From Companilactobacillus nodensis DSM 19682 = JCM 14932 = NBRC 107160 (GTDB taxonomy: Bacteria; Bacillota; Bacilli; Lactobacillales; Lactobacillaceae), in assembly GCF_000615905.1 (NCBI RefSeq), contig NZ_BAMN01000002.1, forward strand, positions 158,937 to 222,936: 64,000 nucleotides of DNA, in the 5' to 3' direction. Shown here one piece after another: positions 18,714 through 28,424 of the stretch. Made by a program: the position numbers and the translations under genes. The notes under the pieces were generated by a model that did no database searches, was not told the DNA's origin, and was given only the letters and a program-made list of their open reading frames with translations. Each line of letters starts with the position of its first letter. Within the stretch, counting starts at the first letter, position 1.

Positions 18714-20078
18714 TTATTTAGTATTACTTCCAATATAAGCTTGAGCAATTTCACCAAGAAAATCATAGCCCTTCGGTACCAGTGGCGTGTAAAACTCACT
18801 AATAACGCCAATACCAGTATCCACATAACCACGGCCCTTGATAGGTTTTAGGAAGAAGTCTTTATCGGTTTCGCCAAACATCATGGTATAACCAAGGTCT
18901 GACATACGACCGAGTGCGGCACGGAACATAAATTGATCACGAATGCCGTCACCTAGATATTTTGCATCAGGGCGCTGGCAGGCTAAGATAAGAAAGAAGC
19001 CTGACTGACGGCCAAGCATAACGATTTGTTTAAGCTTACTCATGACTTGTACCGCTTCACGTCCAATCATATCCATGAAAGCCACATACTCATCAAAAAC
19101 TAGAAAATGGGCGGGAAGTCCGAGCGCGGCATAGTTATTGCCCGTTTGGTAACCGGCCATTTTTTTCATCTCTTTATTCCGTTCCATCATTTCTTGATAA
19201 AATTGACCTACAGCGGCAATCATATCGTCTTGTTCATAGTGAACATCTGGAATGACATCGGTTAAATCGGCTAGGTCAGAATTTTTTGGATCAAGAATGG
19301 TCAACTGATTACCATCGCGAATCAGCGCTTGGATCAACGTGAGAATAAAATAGGTTTTCCCACCACCAGTACCACCGGCGATTAGCATATGGGGCAAAAC
19401 ATCGTATTCCCAAGCAACATTGTTCATTAAATTGACGGCACCGTTTTGGCATTTCACATGTTCAATCGAGATTCGATTGCCAATCGTATCATAGAGTAGG
19501 GTATATTCCACAAATGAATCATGGAGGATTTTATCAACGATCTCACAGTATAAGCCAGATTCAAGTTTCTTTTCCAAATGAATCAATTGATCTTGATAAG
19601 GACTCATCACAATTTCCACTTGCACATGGATCAGACCATTTTTTAAACGGTAGTAAACTCGTGGGAACCGTGAAATGCGTTCTTTTGAACTGCCAAAGTC
19701 TAAGTCTTTGAAAAAGCCATCATTTTGCCTTGATTCACTCTCGTACCAATTATTGGTCATGAACATTCGCGCAATTTTTTGTCGATGTACCAATTTGCGG
19801 TATTGATCGGGAAATCTGATTAAAACTAGCAAGATAATCATTAGTGAAACTAGCAATGTAATGATGGAGCTGATAATCAATCCGTTAAACGACCAGGGCA
19901 GATCATGAATTGTCGGCCATGAAACTGTTTTAAGATTGATTTTAGACAGTAACGGCAAATAAAAGAAAATAGTCAATGGTAGCCAGATGAATAGAATCAC
20001 GCTTAGCAACGATTGAAAAACTAGGTTCTGATCACGTGGATGGATTTGAGTGCCACGATACTGGAACATTGCTTTCAA
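18714..20078 (-). CDS. tcpA: FtsK/SpoIIIE-type coupling ATPase (TcpA, Tn916 Orf21-like)
   Basis: A 454-residue DNA translocase that brings the nicked strand to the mating channel. Two membrane segments (about residues 22-45 and 66-88) are followed by the FtsK motor with Walker A GGTGGGKT at 235-242 and Walker B HFLVFDEYVAF, then an R-finger-like QRPDAKYLGDGIRDQ segment. Start TTG 20078 has GAGGTG 5-6 bases upstream; ATG 20069 is the alternative. It is separated from mobT by the inserted helicase gene and oriT. All motifs are intact. Confidence 0.9.
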   Translation of the reverse strand: MKAMFQYRGTQIHPRDQNLVFQSLLSVILFIWLPLTIFFYLPLLSKINLKTVSWPTIHDLPWSFNGLIISSIITLLVSLMIILLVLIRFPDQYRKLVHRQKIARMFMTNNWYESESRQNDGFFKDLDFGSSKERISRFPRVYYRLKNGLIHVQVEIVMSPYQDQLIHLEKKLESGLYCEIVDKILHDSFVEYTLLYDTIGNRISIEHVKCQNGAVNLMNNVAWEYDVLPHMLIAGGTGGGKTYFILTLIQALIRDGNQLTILDPKNSDLADLTDVIPDVHYEQDDMIAAVGQFYQEMMERNKEMKKMAGYQTGNNYAALGLPAHFLVFDEYVAFMDMIGREAVQVMSKLKQIVMLGRQSGFFLILACQRPDAKYLGDGIRDQFMFRAALGRMSDLGYTMMFGETDKDFFLKPIKGRGYVDTGIGVISEFYTPLVPKGYDFLGEIAQAYIGSNTK

Positions 20079-20111
20079 ATTATCACCTCATTTCAATGGC
20101 TTTAGGATCAA

Positions 20112-20372
20112 CTAGGCGGCATCAGCTACGCCAATATAAATCATTGTTAGACCTTCTTCGGCCTGCATACTCTTGAAGGCAAATTCTTTAGCAACACCAT
20201 CTTTAGTCACTTCCGGTAGAGCAGTTAAACTAAAACCAGAATCGGGTGATTCAATCGCAACTTCATGAGCTTCTTGGAGCTTTCGCTCGGCTTCATTAAC
20301 GGAGCCTTCCTTGATATTGGCTACAAAATCATCCATAAAGCCGATTTCATTAATACAGACAAGTACATTCAT
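20112..20372 (-). CDS. Hypothetical small protein of the transfer operon
   Basis: An 86-residue, acidic, soluble protein (MNVLVCINEIGFMDDFVA...). I know no family. It lies between the coupling ATPase and the DUF961 genes, with AGGAGATT before its ATG. The size and position are like those of small early genes in Tn916 relatives. Confidence 0.65.
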   Translation of the reverse strand: MNVLVCINEIGFMDDFVANIKEGSVNEAERKLQEAHEVAIESPDSGFSLTALPEVTKDGVAKEFAFKSMQAEEGLTMIYIGVADAA

Positions 20373-20465
20373 AAAAAATCTCCTAACATCTTTTTTGTGA
20401 CTACTAAGAAATTCTTAAACCGTCACAAAGACGGCGGGGAGCGTTGGGATGAAAGCTTACGATGA

Positions 20466-20849
20466 TTACTTTTTGTCATTCGCATTTTTCTCTGTAGTTA
20501 CTGGACCAGTCTTAGATTGATTGTTTTTGACTGGGACAATATCAGTTGCTTTGAGATACCAAGAAACAGTCACACCACGAAAATCTGCATTGGCGACAGT
20601 ATCGATTTCCGGATTGACTAGTGCTACTTCTTGATCATATTCAAAATTCTTAGTCCCAGCTTCGGCCGGAATAGAGACCTGGACCATTTGACCTTGTACC
20701 GTACTCTTTAAATCAAAGGTACGTGAACGAACATTTGTTGTTTGGTTGCCTTCACCGTCTTCGATAAAGCGTTCACGGCGCTGAGCGGAGAATAATAATT
20801 TACCAAACGTTTTTGGTGTATCTAACTTAATGCCTTCTGGTAATCGCAT
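20466..20849 (-). CDS. DUF961/YdcP-family protein (Tn916 Orf22/23-like), copy 1
   Basis: A 127-residue protein starting MRLPEGIKLDTPKTFGKLLF, with the VRSRTFDLKSTVQG and VSIPAEAG strands typical of DUF961. Its last ~20 residues are a polar Lys/Asn tail. These proteins are early genes in Tn916 and ICEBs1 (YdcP); the molecular role is not established. It shares the pattern (S)RT[FY]DL.S.VQ with the neighbouring copy, so the two are paralogues. Confidence 0.85.
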   Translation of the reverse strand: MRLPEGIKLDTPKTFGKLLFSAQRRERFIEDGEGNQTTNVRSRTFDLKSTVQGQMVQVSIPAEAGTKNFEYDQEVALVNPEIDTVANADFRGVTVSWYLKATDIVPVKNNQSKTGPVTTEKNANDKK

Positions 20850-20884
20850 ATAAAGTTCCTTCTTTCTTTAATTTTGCTAAGTGG

Positions 20885-21205
20885 CTAGATTTTGACAAAG
20901 TCATCAGCCAGACAGGTATAATTTACAAACGCTGCTTCGCCAATTCGATAACCGACTGCGGCGATGCGTGGATTAATTAATTGAACTCGATCAAATGGTT
21001 CGAGCGTGTCGTTTTTTTCACCGGCCGCTACTGGAATCGTCACTTGAATGTTATCGGCACGTTGAACATTGGAGTAAAGGTCATAAGTTCGCGAGACAAC
21101 TTTACGATTGGCACCAGAGCCTTCGCGAGTTTCACTGAAATTACCAGCAAAGGTGAGCTGACCGAAAGTTTCACGTACTTCGGGAATTACATATTTAAGA
21201 TCCAT
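20885..21205 (-). CDS. DUF961/YdcP-family protein, copy 2
   Basis: A 106-residue paralogue of the downstream gene: VVSRTYDLYSNVQ, VTIPVAAGEK and the RVQLINPRIAAVG segment align with it. Shorter, without the polar tail. It lies 35 bases upstream of the other copy in one operon. As in Tn916 (orf22/orf23), a pair of DUF961 genes opens the transfer module. Confidence 0.85.
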   Translation of the reverse strand: MDLKYVIPEVRETFGQLTFAGNFSETREGSGANRKVVSRTYDLYSNVQRADNIQVTIPVAAGEKNDTLEPFDRVQLINPRIAAVGYRIGEAAFVNYTCLADDFVKI

Positions 21206-21260
21206 AATTGGGTCCTCGCTTTCATTTTTTGAATTTTGGGTAAACTAAAAGCCAGATAAT

Positions 21261-21509
21261 TTAACTATCTGACTTAGAATGTGCATAATATTCGATGACT
21301 TGGTTGAGCAAATATTGATATAGATCAGTATTGAGAGGATAAATAAGCCGCTGATCGCGAACTTGGGGGAAGTTTAAGAACAAACGATGGTGTCCTTGAA
21401 TGAGTTGTACTTGTTTGATGATCAGACTGTGATTCAGAATGATCTCACCTTCAAGCAAAACATTCGGTTTCCCACTGGATGACATTTTAATGGAAGATAC
21501 GTAAATCAT
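21261..21509 (-). CDS. SpoVG-like protein
   Basis: An 82-residue protein. ILNHSLIIKQVQLIQGHHRLFLNFPQ and IYPLNTDLYQYLLNQVIEYY follow the SpoVG pattern (a late beta-strand with IxDxRVIxGxxGLFVAMP, then HPxN...I...V...Y). SpoVG proteins bind nucleic acid and regulate genes; versions occur on mobile elements. It lies at the start of the transfer operon, so it may control element expression, which is inference. Confidence 0.65.
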   Translation of the reverse strand: MIYVSSIKMSSSGKPNVLLEGEIILNHSLIIKQVQLIQGHHRLFLNFPQVRDQRLIYPLNTDLYQYLLNQVIEYYAHSKSDS

Positions 21510-21549
21510 TTGACCTCCTAAATTGTAATAACGATGATCCTGATATCAC

Positions 21550-21822
21550 TCACTCGAGGAAAACACCGCGATAGCTCAAAAAAAGTTTATGTTCAATGAA
21601 TCCTGAGCCAAACGTAAAGGACATGTTCGCGCCTAAAATACATTCATCTTTAGAAATTGGAAAATTGACTGATATTTCAGGTGTGGTCTGAACTTGTTGT
21701 TGAATGTTCTTTAGGATTTCTTTTTCAGTGGGTGAGGTAGGAAACATAGGATTAATAAATTTATTGAAATCATGATGGAATTCGGACAAGTTAAAAATAG
21801 GGTCAGTCTGTAATTCTGGCAT
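21550..21822 (-). CDS. Hypothetical 90-residue protein
   Basis: Starts at ATG 21822 with AAAGGATGG upstream (a longer frame to 21930 has no ribosome-binding site and overlaps the adhesin anchor). It is soluble, with helix-rich first half and SVNFPISKDECILGANMSFTFGSGF in the second half. No family recognised. It lies between the adhesin gene and the SpoVG-like gene in the same direction. Confidence 0.6.
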   Translation of the reverse strand: MPELQTDPIFNLSEFHHDFNKFINPMFPTSPTEKEILKNIQQQVQTTPEISVNFPISKDECILGANMSFTFGSGFIEHKLFLSYRGVFLE

Positions 21823-21850
21823 ACAACCATCCTTTCTTATTGCAAAACGA

Positions 21851-24800
21851 TTAATCATTCCAAGTATCATCTTCATCATCGTCGTACAGATCATCACTAG
21901 ATTTTCTTGAATGATGTATCCACCACACAATTAAGCCAGTAATTAATAGTAGAAACACACCAACAACGCTTAATAATTGATTGCGTTCTTCACCGGTTTG
22001 CGGTAGGCGGAGTAGTGGTGTATCGACAGCTTCATCTTTCATTTGGCTTTGACGATTTCACCATCTTTAGTAATCTCAAAATCAACTGGTGTTTCGTTGA
22101 TCTTATAACCTTTTGGTGCGTCATACTCCACAAATTGGTATTTGCCAGCAGGCAGGTTGGCAAAACTGAAAATGCCTTTATCATTGGTTCGACCGGACAC
22201 AACGATTTTACCGTCTTGATCAAGGATCTTGATACCAGTGCTTGGCAAGACTTTACCGTTGCTGACATCAGTCTTGGTTAATTCACCAGTACCTTTGATT
22301 AAACTATTTTGTAGCGTGAAACTAATTACCGGTGTTTCGGTGGTTTCCTTAGTTTCAGTTGCTGCTTTTTCGGTCGCCTGTTTTTTATCCTGACTAATTA
22401 ATTTACCTTTAGCATCATAGGCGGTAATACCAGCTTTGGATGAAACAATTTTAGTTAAATTCTTAGTCAAAACGAGATTAGTCGCGGAAGGCGTCTTTTC
22501 CCATAAATAGAAGGTGCCGACTGGTACGTTCTTGAAAGAACCGATGGATTTATCATCAATTGTAGTGGTTTGAATGACTTTCTTATCCTTATCTAGTAAT
22601 TCAAACACTGCACCTTTGGCGTTGCCATCAAAAGTAAATTGATAGCCTTTGTTCTCAACTAACTTAGCGGTCTCGTTGATTTTCTTAAAGGTAAATTCGT
22701 TGAAGTGTAGTTTATTTAGAATTGGGGCGTTCTTATCACCGTTGATTGTGAAATTTTTAGTTGCGGTGTTGTCAGTTGCCTTAAATTCAAAATCATAAGT
22801 TTGGTCATCAAGCTGGTAAGCTTCACAGGCATCTAGTTCTTGCACATAATAGCTACCTTCAGGCAATTGAATGTCGGCAAAAGTTGCTTTACCATTTTTG
22901 ACGATTGCAGTTGCGACTAATGCCTTTGCCGGAACCTTGATGTCGCCATTTGTGTAGCCAGCTTTACTGAACAGTCCGAAGACTTGACCATTAGCAGCTT
23001 TATTTTCAATCGTGGGTTTGTTCTTATCCCAACTCTTGATTTGTTCTGCTTGTTTGTTAACAGTTACGTTCAACTTCTGGAAATTGTTAGTCGCTTTGAG
23101 CGAAGTTGAAGTGACTTCAACATTTTGACCAGCGTATTTCAATTCAAAATCAATTGGCTTGTCGTTAAGAATGAAGCCATTTGGTGCGGCGACTTCTTTA
23201 ACTGAGTATTTACCGAGATAAAGTTGTGGTGTTTTGATTTGCCCACTAGCATTAGTTGTAGCAGTGGCGACAATTTCACCCTTTTTGGCATGGACGGTAC
23301 CATCAGCGGTGGTGATGTTTTCGCTGGCAGTAAATTCAAACTTGGCACCGGCCAGTGGGGTGTAGTCATAGTTAAAACCGTATTGTTCGCCGTACTTGGT
23401 TGACTGTTTAGTCACTTCAACTGGCGTGGCACCAGTCTTATTCAAAGTGACAATACCCTTTTGCGACTTATCCGTAAATTTGACAGTCACAATACCATCA
23501 CTATCTTTGCCAGTGATCGAAAATTTGGCTGGGTCTTTAGCAAGAACATAGCCTAATGGTGCTTGTGTTTCGACTAATTCATATTGACCATAGGGGAGCG
23601 CTTCGGTTGTGGTCAAGTAGCCCTCTTCATTAGTCATAAAAGTATCAGTTATTCCATCGTGATTGAGATTAGGCATGGAAACATATTTACCAGTTTGCAA
23701 TGATTTGATTTTAAAACCGGCGTTAGCGCGCGGAATTGTTTTACCGGATTCGGCGTCAGCCTTGACCACTTTCAAACGTTCTTCCAATACATTATTGACG
23801 ACTGAATAATGATGGGTCTCGTTTTGTTGATGAATCGTGACTTTGAATAGATCGGCGGTTTTATAGCCTCTGGTGTTTTTGTTTCTGTCACGGTATAAGT
23901 GTCATAGGGTAGATCAGTAAATTTGAGGTAACCTTCTTTATCGGTTGTCCCTGTTGTGACGACCTTGTTTGTTGTGTTGCTAGTAACCGTAAACTCAACG
24001 TTAGCCAGTGGATTAGACTTATTTTCTTTACCAGTTAAATGGCTAGAAAGTGCGGTGTGCCAATCATAGTTACCAATTTTGATTAAGTCGAAACCACCCG
24101 TAATAACTTGTTCCTTAACCGTTGTTGATAAGGTGGTCGTTTTAGTATTTTGACCGGCATAGGCTAGTTTAAATGCATGTTTTTCGATGTCTTTAATATA
24201 GCCAGTTGGTGCTGTCTTTTCGATCCAGTAGTAGTCATCCAATTTTAAATTGGCGACACTCGCTTGATTATTTTTAATTGTAACGGTATCAATCAGTTCA
24301 TCATTTGAAGTTCGATGCAATTCATAAATGGCACCATCAAGTGAAGCAGCGCCCTGTGGTGTTTTACCGGTTTTAGTATCTTCCTTGATCAAAGTGGCAG
24401 TACCGAATTGTTCATCATCGGTCGCTTTAACCGAAGTAGCAGTGACCGCAACGTTTTGACCAGCATATTTCAACTCAAAAGGTACTTTCTCGTTGTTAAG
24501 GATATAACCGGCTGGAGCCTTTTCTTCAACGGCGTAGTAATTGCCAAGTTTCAGATTTTGTAGCGTGCCTTTGCCGGTGCTATCGGTAGTAATCGTTCCA
24601 ACTTTTTTACCATCGGTTGAATAGATGCCATACATGGCGCCATTTAATGAATAGTATTTGTTAAACATATTGGTGCCAAATTGGCGGCCAATCTTCGTTA
24701 GATTTACATTACCAAGTTGTTCTTTGTTGCCAAGAACGACTTCGATGGTTTGATTAGGTGCGATCGTTGCCGTTTTGATTTCACCTTTATTAACGTAGCC

Positions 24801-25766
24801 ATTAGGTGCGGTTACTTCGGAAACTTTGACTTGCGTACCCGCCTTGATGTCGTTTAAAGCGGCGTAGCCATCAGCGCCAGTGGTGACTTCTTTGATTTGA
24901 CCATTGTACTCAAATTTGAGTTTCGCACCTGGCAAAGCTTTATTGGTATCCGCATCAACTTTCTTAGCTTTCAAATTACCATTAAGATTGACTTTAACGT
25001 TTAGATCAAAGTTATTTCCGTTTGGTAGTTTGAAATAGGCAATTTTCTGTTGATTACCTTTACCATAAAGGAGGGAAGTACCAATATTAGCAGCCTTAGC
25101 TTTAGCAAAGGAAACTTTACCAGATTCCTTGGAATTAGCTGTGGCAGTCAAAGTTAATTTATTACCAGATTTTGTGATGTTCAAGTTGGCAGTATTAGCA
25201 GTTTGTTCAATATATGAAGCCAAAGTGCCGTTAGTGTCGGTTAGAGTGATTGAATCACCAACATTTAAGGTGATATTTTGGCCATTGAACGATGGTTTGG
25301 TATTGAACGCTGCAACTTTTGTCATCACAGATGCTTTCTTATTTTGATAATCTGGATAGTCGGTGGTCAATAGTTCATTACCTAAGGCTTCCCAGATCAT
25401 GATTTGTGCTAGCCCATAATTGGCGTCGGTCGGGTTTTGTTGATAAGCAAAATAGGCAATTTCGGCTAGCTTGTCTTTCTCAGCCGCTGAATAATCAGTT
25501 GGTGTCCAACCTGAACCAGAATTTTCAATATCGATCCCATGTTCGACACAGAAAGTGATTTGTCCATCAACAACTTTTTTGTAAATACCGGTGTCAGTCC
25601 AATGAAGACCATTCAACAAGCTGAGATGCCAAGTTGAAACCCAGTCGCCAGCTTTAATGTTGGTCATGTCGGCCGCAAAAGCACTTGTGATCGGGGTCAT
25701 AAAAATTGAAGTGAATAAGGTCAGCAAGGCTAACCAGACAGAAACTTTAGGGGTTGCTGTTTGCAA
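21851..25766 (-). pseudogene. Thioester-domain / Cna_B repeat LPXTG adhesin, broken by two frameshifts
   Basis: About 1,300 codons. Signal peptide (residues 1-31, ending TSAFA), then a thioester domain: Cys73 (TFCVEHG) and Gln121 (AQIMIW) are the two residues that form the thioester in such adhesins. Many Cna_B/SpaA-type repeats follow, and a C-terminal anchor with LPQTG, hydrophobic segment and charged tail (22042-21851). Start is TTG 25766, with GGAGG seven bases upstream. One base is missing at about 23867 (PEAIKPP instead of PEGYKTA) and another at about 22042, before MKDEAVD. Without them one frame is open throughout. It leads the transfer operon and probably helped donor-recipient or host contact. 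Either decayed or a consensus error. Confidence 0.85.
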
Positions 25767-25840
25767 GTAGATTACCTCCATCTTGATCAAATGGATTAGC
25801 CAGCAGTGAAAAATATAGAACAAAAAATGGGTACAAAAAA

Positions 25841-25873
25841 GGTAGACCAATATATATATCGGACTACCCGTAA
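25841..25873 (-). terminator. Hairpin plus T-run in the adhesin leader
   Basis: GGTAG(T/A)CC ... GG(T/A)CTACC arms around an AT-rich centre (25841-25868) are followed on the - strand by TTTTTT. It lies 75 bases before the adhesin start, so it is an attenuator or the terminator of an unseen short upstream transcript. Confidence 0.5.
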
Positions 25874-26132
25874 CTGTGGTTTTGAAGTTTAGATTTCTCA
25901 ATACTGCTGGCACTAAAATGGCACATCGCATTTGATTTTTTAGTTTTTTATTGCTAATATTTGGTTAGATAAACGCCTTAAACACGCTGATTCATCCTGA
26001 TACTGTTAAGGCGAAGTATAGAGTGGGAATAGTATTTTCAGTTATTGCTTGGGTGTATTAAAGGCGTAAGTCTTTACACTTATGGTGACTGTTCACTGAT
26101 TTGATAGTGTTTCTAATTAAATATGATATTTG

Positions 26133-26170
26133 ATACCTTAGCCTGATTTTGGGTTAAGGTATTTTTTTTA
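26133..26170 (+). terminator. Rho-independent terminator
   Basis: ATACCTTA-GCC / GGG-TTAAGGTAT stem followed by eight Ts on the + strand. No complete + strand gene lies upstream, so it may be left over from a host gene next to the element. Confidence 0.6.
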
Positions 26171-26219
26171 TTTGGTATTTAGATGAATTATTTATAAAAG
26201 TATTTTCATAATTTTTCGT

Positions 26220-26240
26220 ATACGACATATAGTGACGTGT
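26220..26240 (+). promoter_or_regulatory. Degenerate palindromic operator (WYL-island type)
   Basis: The left arm ATACGACATAT matches the island palindrome exactly; the right arm is GACGTGT instead of GTCGTAT. It lies 51 bases before the SLAP protein start. Confidence 0.4.
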
Positions 26241-26291
26241 GTGTTTGCTAAAATACACTTAAAGTTGTTTTTTATGAAATGGGGAATAAAT

Positions 26292-26948
26292 ATGAGAATG
26301 GGAATTAATAAGCTTTACAAAAAGGTTGCTTGTAGCTCATTGGTAGCTTTATCTTTGTTAGGTGCTGGGGCTGTGGGTATTACGGGTGTTTTGAGCAATC
26401 CGACAAATGTTGAGGCTCAGTCACTTGACTATGAGATTGGCTCTGATCAAGGACCAGTTACTGTTGGTATTTATGTTAACGTTGATGGTCAGCAAAAAGA
26501 AGTATGGACACAACATATAGTTTGGGCTAGAAATGTTGGTGATATTGCTACTCAAGATGCTCCATTGGTTGATGGACACATTGCTACTCCAAGTAAAATA
26601 TCATTCCAAAAGACGGAAACTGGTTATAAATTGTTGCAAGTTCCAACTTATACCAAGAGCGGTGCTGACGCTAGTGTTGCAGCAAAAAATGCTACTACCC
26701 AAGTTTTCTATGAGAATGTAACTGTCAAAAACAAGAACGGTTCATATTGTCCAATCGTTGCATTTTCAAAAACGACCGGTGTAATTTCTAACGTAACAAA
26801 TCGTGCTTTGTTGAATAATACTGTATGGTACTCTGACAAAATCAAGACTTACGATGGTGCAAAATATTATCGTGTTGCTACCAATGAATGGGTCAAAGAT
26901 ACTTACTTTGCTGGGGCTGAAAGTGGTGGGAATATCGGACCTCAATAA
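26292..26948 (+). CDS. Secreted SLAP-domain protein
   Basis: A 218-residue exported protein. The signal peptide has a basic start (MRMGINKLYKK), a hydrophobic core and a cut near NVEA|QS. The C-terminal ~50 residues (VTNRALLNNTVWYSDK, then KYYRVATNEWVKD) are a SLAP/bacterial S-layer-type wall-binding domain like those in the surface proteins at 33-34 kb. The middle is not recognised. ATG 26292 follows GGGGAATAAAT; earlier in-frame ATGs lack a site. Confidence 0.75.
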   Translation: MRMGINKLYKKVACSSLVALSLLGAGAVGITGVLSNPTNVEAQSLDYEIGSDQGPVTVGIYVNVDGQQKEVWTQHIVWARNVGDIATQDAPLVDGHIATPSKISFQKTETGYKLLQVPTYTKSGADASVAAKNATTQVFYENVTVKNKNGSYCPIVAFSKTTGVISNVTNRALLNNTVWYSDKIKTYDGAKYYRVATNEWVKDTYFAGAESGGNIGPQ

Positions 26949-26964
26949 TTAAAATGATAAAATT

Positions 26965-27007
26965 AATCCCTTAGTTTGGATATAAAATTCAAGCTAAGGG
27001 ATTTTTC
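26965..27007 (+). terminator. Terminator of the SLAP protein gene
   Basis: AATCCCTTAG / CTAAGGGATT stem with a 19-base loop, then TTTT. Confidence 0.85.
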
Positions 27008-27101
27008 TTATGGTTAAATTTAATTTAGATTTCAAAATCAAAATAGTAATTCAGTGTACACTAGGATTAATAATAAAAATTATTATATTGGAGGGGCAAA
27101 T

Positions 27102-27995
27102 ATGAATTTCAAATGGTGGACCAAATATAATAGTTTGGAAATATTGATGATTACCCTGGGGTGTGCCATCTATTCGTTTAGTTTGGATATGATTTCTATT
27201 CCTAATGGTTTGGCCGATGGTGGTTTGAGTGGTATTACGTTGATCATTCGATATTTTTTACACATTAATCTTGGTGTTAGTACTTTAATTCTTAATATTC
27301 CGCTGATACTAATTGGTATTCGTTTCTTAGGTAAGCGTGCTATGCTCTACACGCTTTATGGAACAGTTTGTTTGTCGTTATTTTTAATACTGTGGTCGAA
27401 GCAAACCTTCATTAAGCCGTTACCATTACATCATGACTTGTTACTGTCATCAGTTGCGGCCGGAATATTATCTGGATTCGGTATTGGATTAGTCTTTCGT
27501 TTTAACGGAACGACAGGTGGTAGTGATATCATCGCTCGTGTGGGACAGGTAAAGTACGGTGTGTCGTCTGGTAAAGGGATTCTAATTATGGACTATGTTG
27601 TATTATTCTTGTCACTGTCATATTTGGACTTCTATCACATAATGTATTCGTTGATCGTTAGTTTTGTACTCGCAAGAGTGATTGATGCCGTACAAGAAGG
27701 TCCCAATCGTGCCAAAGCTTTGTTTATTATTTCTGATAAATACCAAGAGATTGCTCAGATAATTGATATTACGTTCGATCGTGGCTGGACATATCTGAAT
27801 GCTGAAGGTGGCTATCAAAATGATGAAAAGAAGATTATTTATCTGATTATTCAGCCGCGTGAAGTGCCGCAATTAAAGCAGCTGATTCGATCCGTTGACT
27901 CCAAAGCCTTTGTTACAGTACTCAACGCTCATGAGGTGATCGGTGAAGGATTTAGTTATGAGCGGAAGAGATATCACATTGGTTTACATAAATGA
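27102..27995 (+). CDS. YitT-family membrane protein (DUF161/DUF2179)
   Basis: A 297-residue protein with about five or six membrane segments, including the family glycines GGLSGITLIIRY and TGGSDIIAR, and a C-terminal cytoplasmic DUF2179 domain (about 210-285; TFDRGWTYLNAEGGY, VLNAHEVIGEGF). Members are presumed transporters or membrane regulators of unknown substrate. ATG 27102 follows GGAGGGGC. It has its own terminator. Confidence 0.88.
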   Translation: MNFKWWTKYNSLEILMITLGCAIYSFSLDMISIPNGLADGGLSGITLIIRYFLHINLGVSTLILNIPLILIGIRFLGKRAMLYTLYGTVCLSLFLILWSKQTFIKPLPLHHDLLLSSVAAGILSGFGIGLVFRFNGTTGGSDIIARVGQVKYGVSSGKGILIMDYVVLFLSLSYLDFYHIMYSLIVSFVLARVIDAVQEGPNRAKALFIISDKYQEIAQIIDITFDRGWTYLNAEGGYQNDEKKIIYLIIQPREVPQLKQLIRSVDSKAFVTVLNAHEVIGEGFSYERKRYHIGLHK

Positions 27996-28009
27996 TTAAA
28001 TTTAAAGTT

Positions 28010-28045
28010 AAGACATCTAAATCGTAATTGGTTTAGATGTCTTTT
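28010..28045 (+). terminator. Terminator of the YitT-family gene
   Basis: AAGACATCTAAA / TTTAGATGTCTT stem with a 10-base loop and a following T-run. Confidence 0.85.
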
Positions 28046-28198
28046 TAGATGTTCTGACAAATTAGTTATTTAAAAGAATAGAATCTTTTTTCCGTAATTT
28101 AATATATAGGATAATTTAATTCATAAAAAAATAAAAAGTTAAATAAATTGACGGTACGCGCTAAATGCGTATAATCATAATTGCTTATAGGAGTTAAT

Positions 28199-28390
28199 AT
28201 GGAGCATACGGCAAAGGAAATATTAAAATTATTGGGTGAACATGGTTTTTATGAAATACGTATAATTGGTGATCATCATAGATTGACGGATGGTAATGGC
28301 AGGTTCGCTACTGTTGCGTATTCTAGATTAAAAGACAGTATTCCTCCGAAGACATATAACTCGATTTTGAAACAGTCAGGATTGAAATGA
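28199..28390 (+). CDS. hicA: HicA-type toxin (mRNA interferase)
   Basis: A 63-residue double-stranded-RNA-binding-like toxin. The catalytic histidine lies in the IIGDHHRL segment and the family's C-terminal SILKQSGLK is present. HicA cuts mRNA and is held by HicB, encoded next. ATG 28199 follows AGGAG. Toxin first, antitoxin second is the usual hic order. Confidence 0.8.
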   Translation: MEHTAKEILKLLGEHGFYEIRIIGDHHRLTDGNGRFATVAYSRLKDSIPPKTYNSILKQSGLK

Positions 28391-28424
28391 TATGAATCCA
28401 ATAACAAAAATATGGAGAAGAAAA

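Larger units (their letters stand above)
1881..25950 (-). mobile_element. Tn916-family integrative and conjugative element (partial)
   Basis: The gene order from right to left (two DUF961/YdcP, FtsK/TcpA, MobT, TcpD, ArdA, TcpE, VirB4-like, VirB6-like, lysozyme-NlpC hydrolase, TcpC) is that of the Tn916 orf23-orf13 conjugation module. A Tn916/ICEBs1-like oriT hairpin lies upstream of mobT. No integrase or excisionase is present. In Tn916 these lie beyond orf13 and the cargo, so the left end is probably outside the window and the TetR/MBL/DUF4260 genes may also belong to the element. The right boundary, near the adhesin promoter, is not fixed; no attachment repeats could be identified. The core appears richer in GC than the flanking host DNA. 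Confidence 0.8.
25767..26291. other. 525-base intergenic region at the element's right side
   Basis: No gene is seen. It holds the leader hairpin above, an 8-base inverted repeat CGCCTTAA / TTAAGGCG (25974-25981 and 26006-26013), a third partial copy near 26058, a + strand terminator (26133-26170) and a degenerate copy of the WYL-island palindrome. The right end of the mobile element probably lies here; no attachment repeat was identified. Confidence 0.5.

Noticed and set aside
21851..22042. Separate 63-residue LPQTG gene
   Set aside because: It is the C-terminal anchor of the adhesin in a shifted frame; the lost base before it explains the break better.
22039..25931. Programmed frameshifting in the adhesin
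   Set aside because: No slippery heptamer with a following structure is evident at either break, and both breaks are single lost bases in a short run.
25960..26020. Attachment site of the element
   Set aside because: An 8-base inverted repeat is present, but without the left end no direct repeat can be matched, so no att site is claimed.
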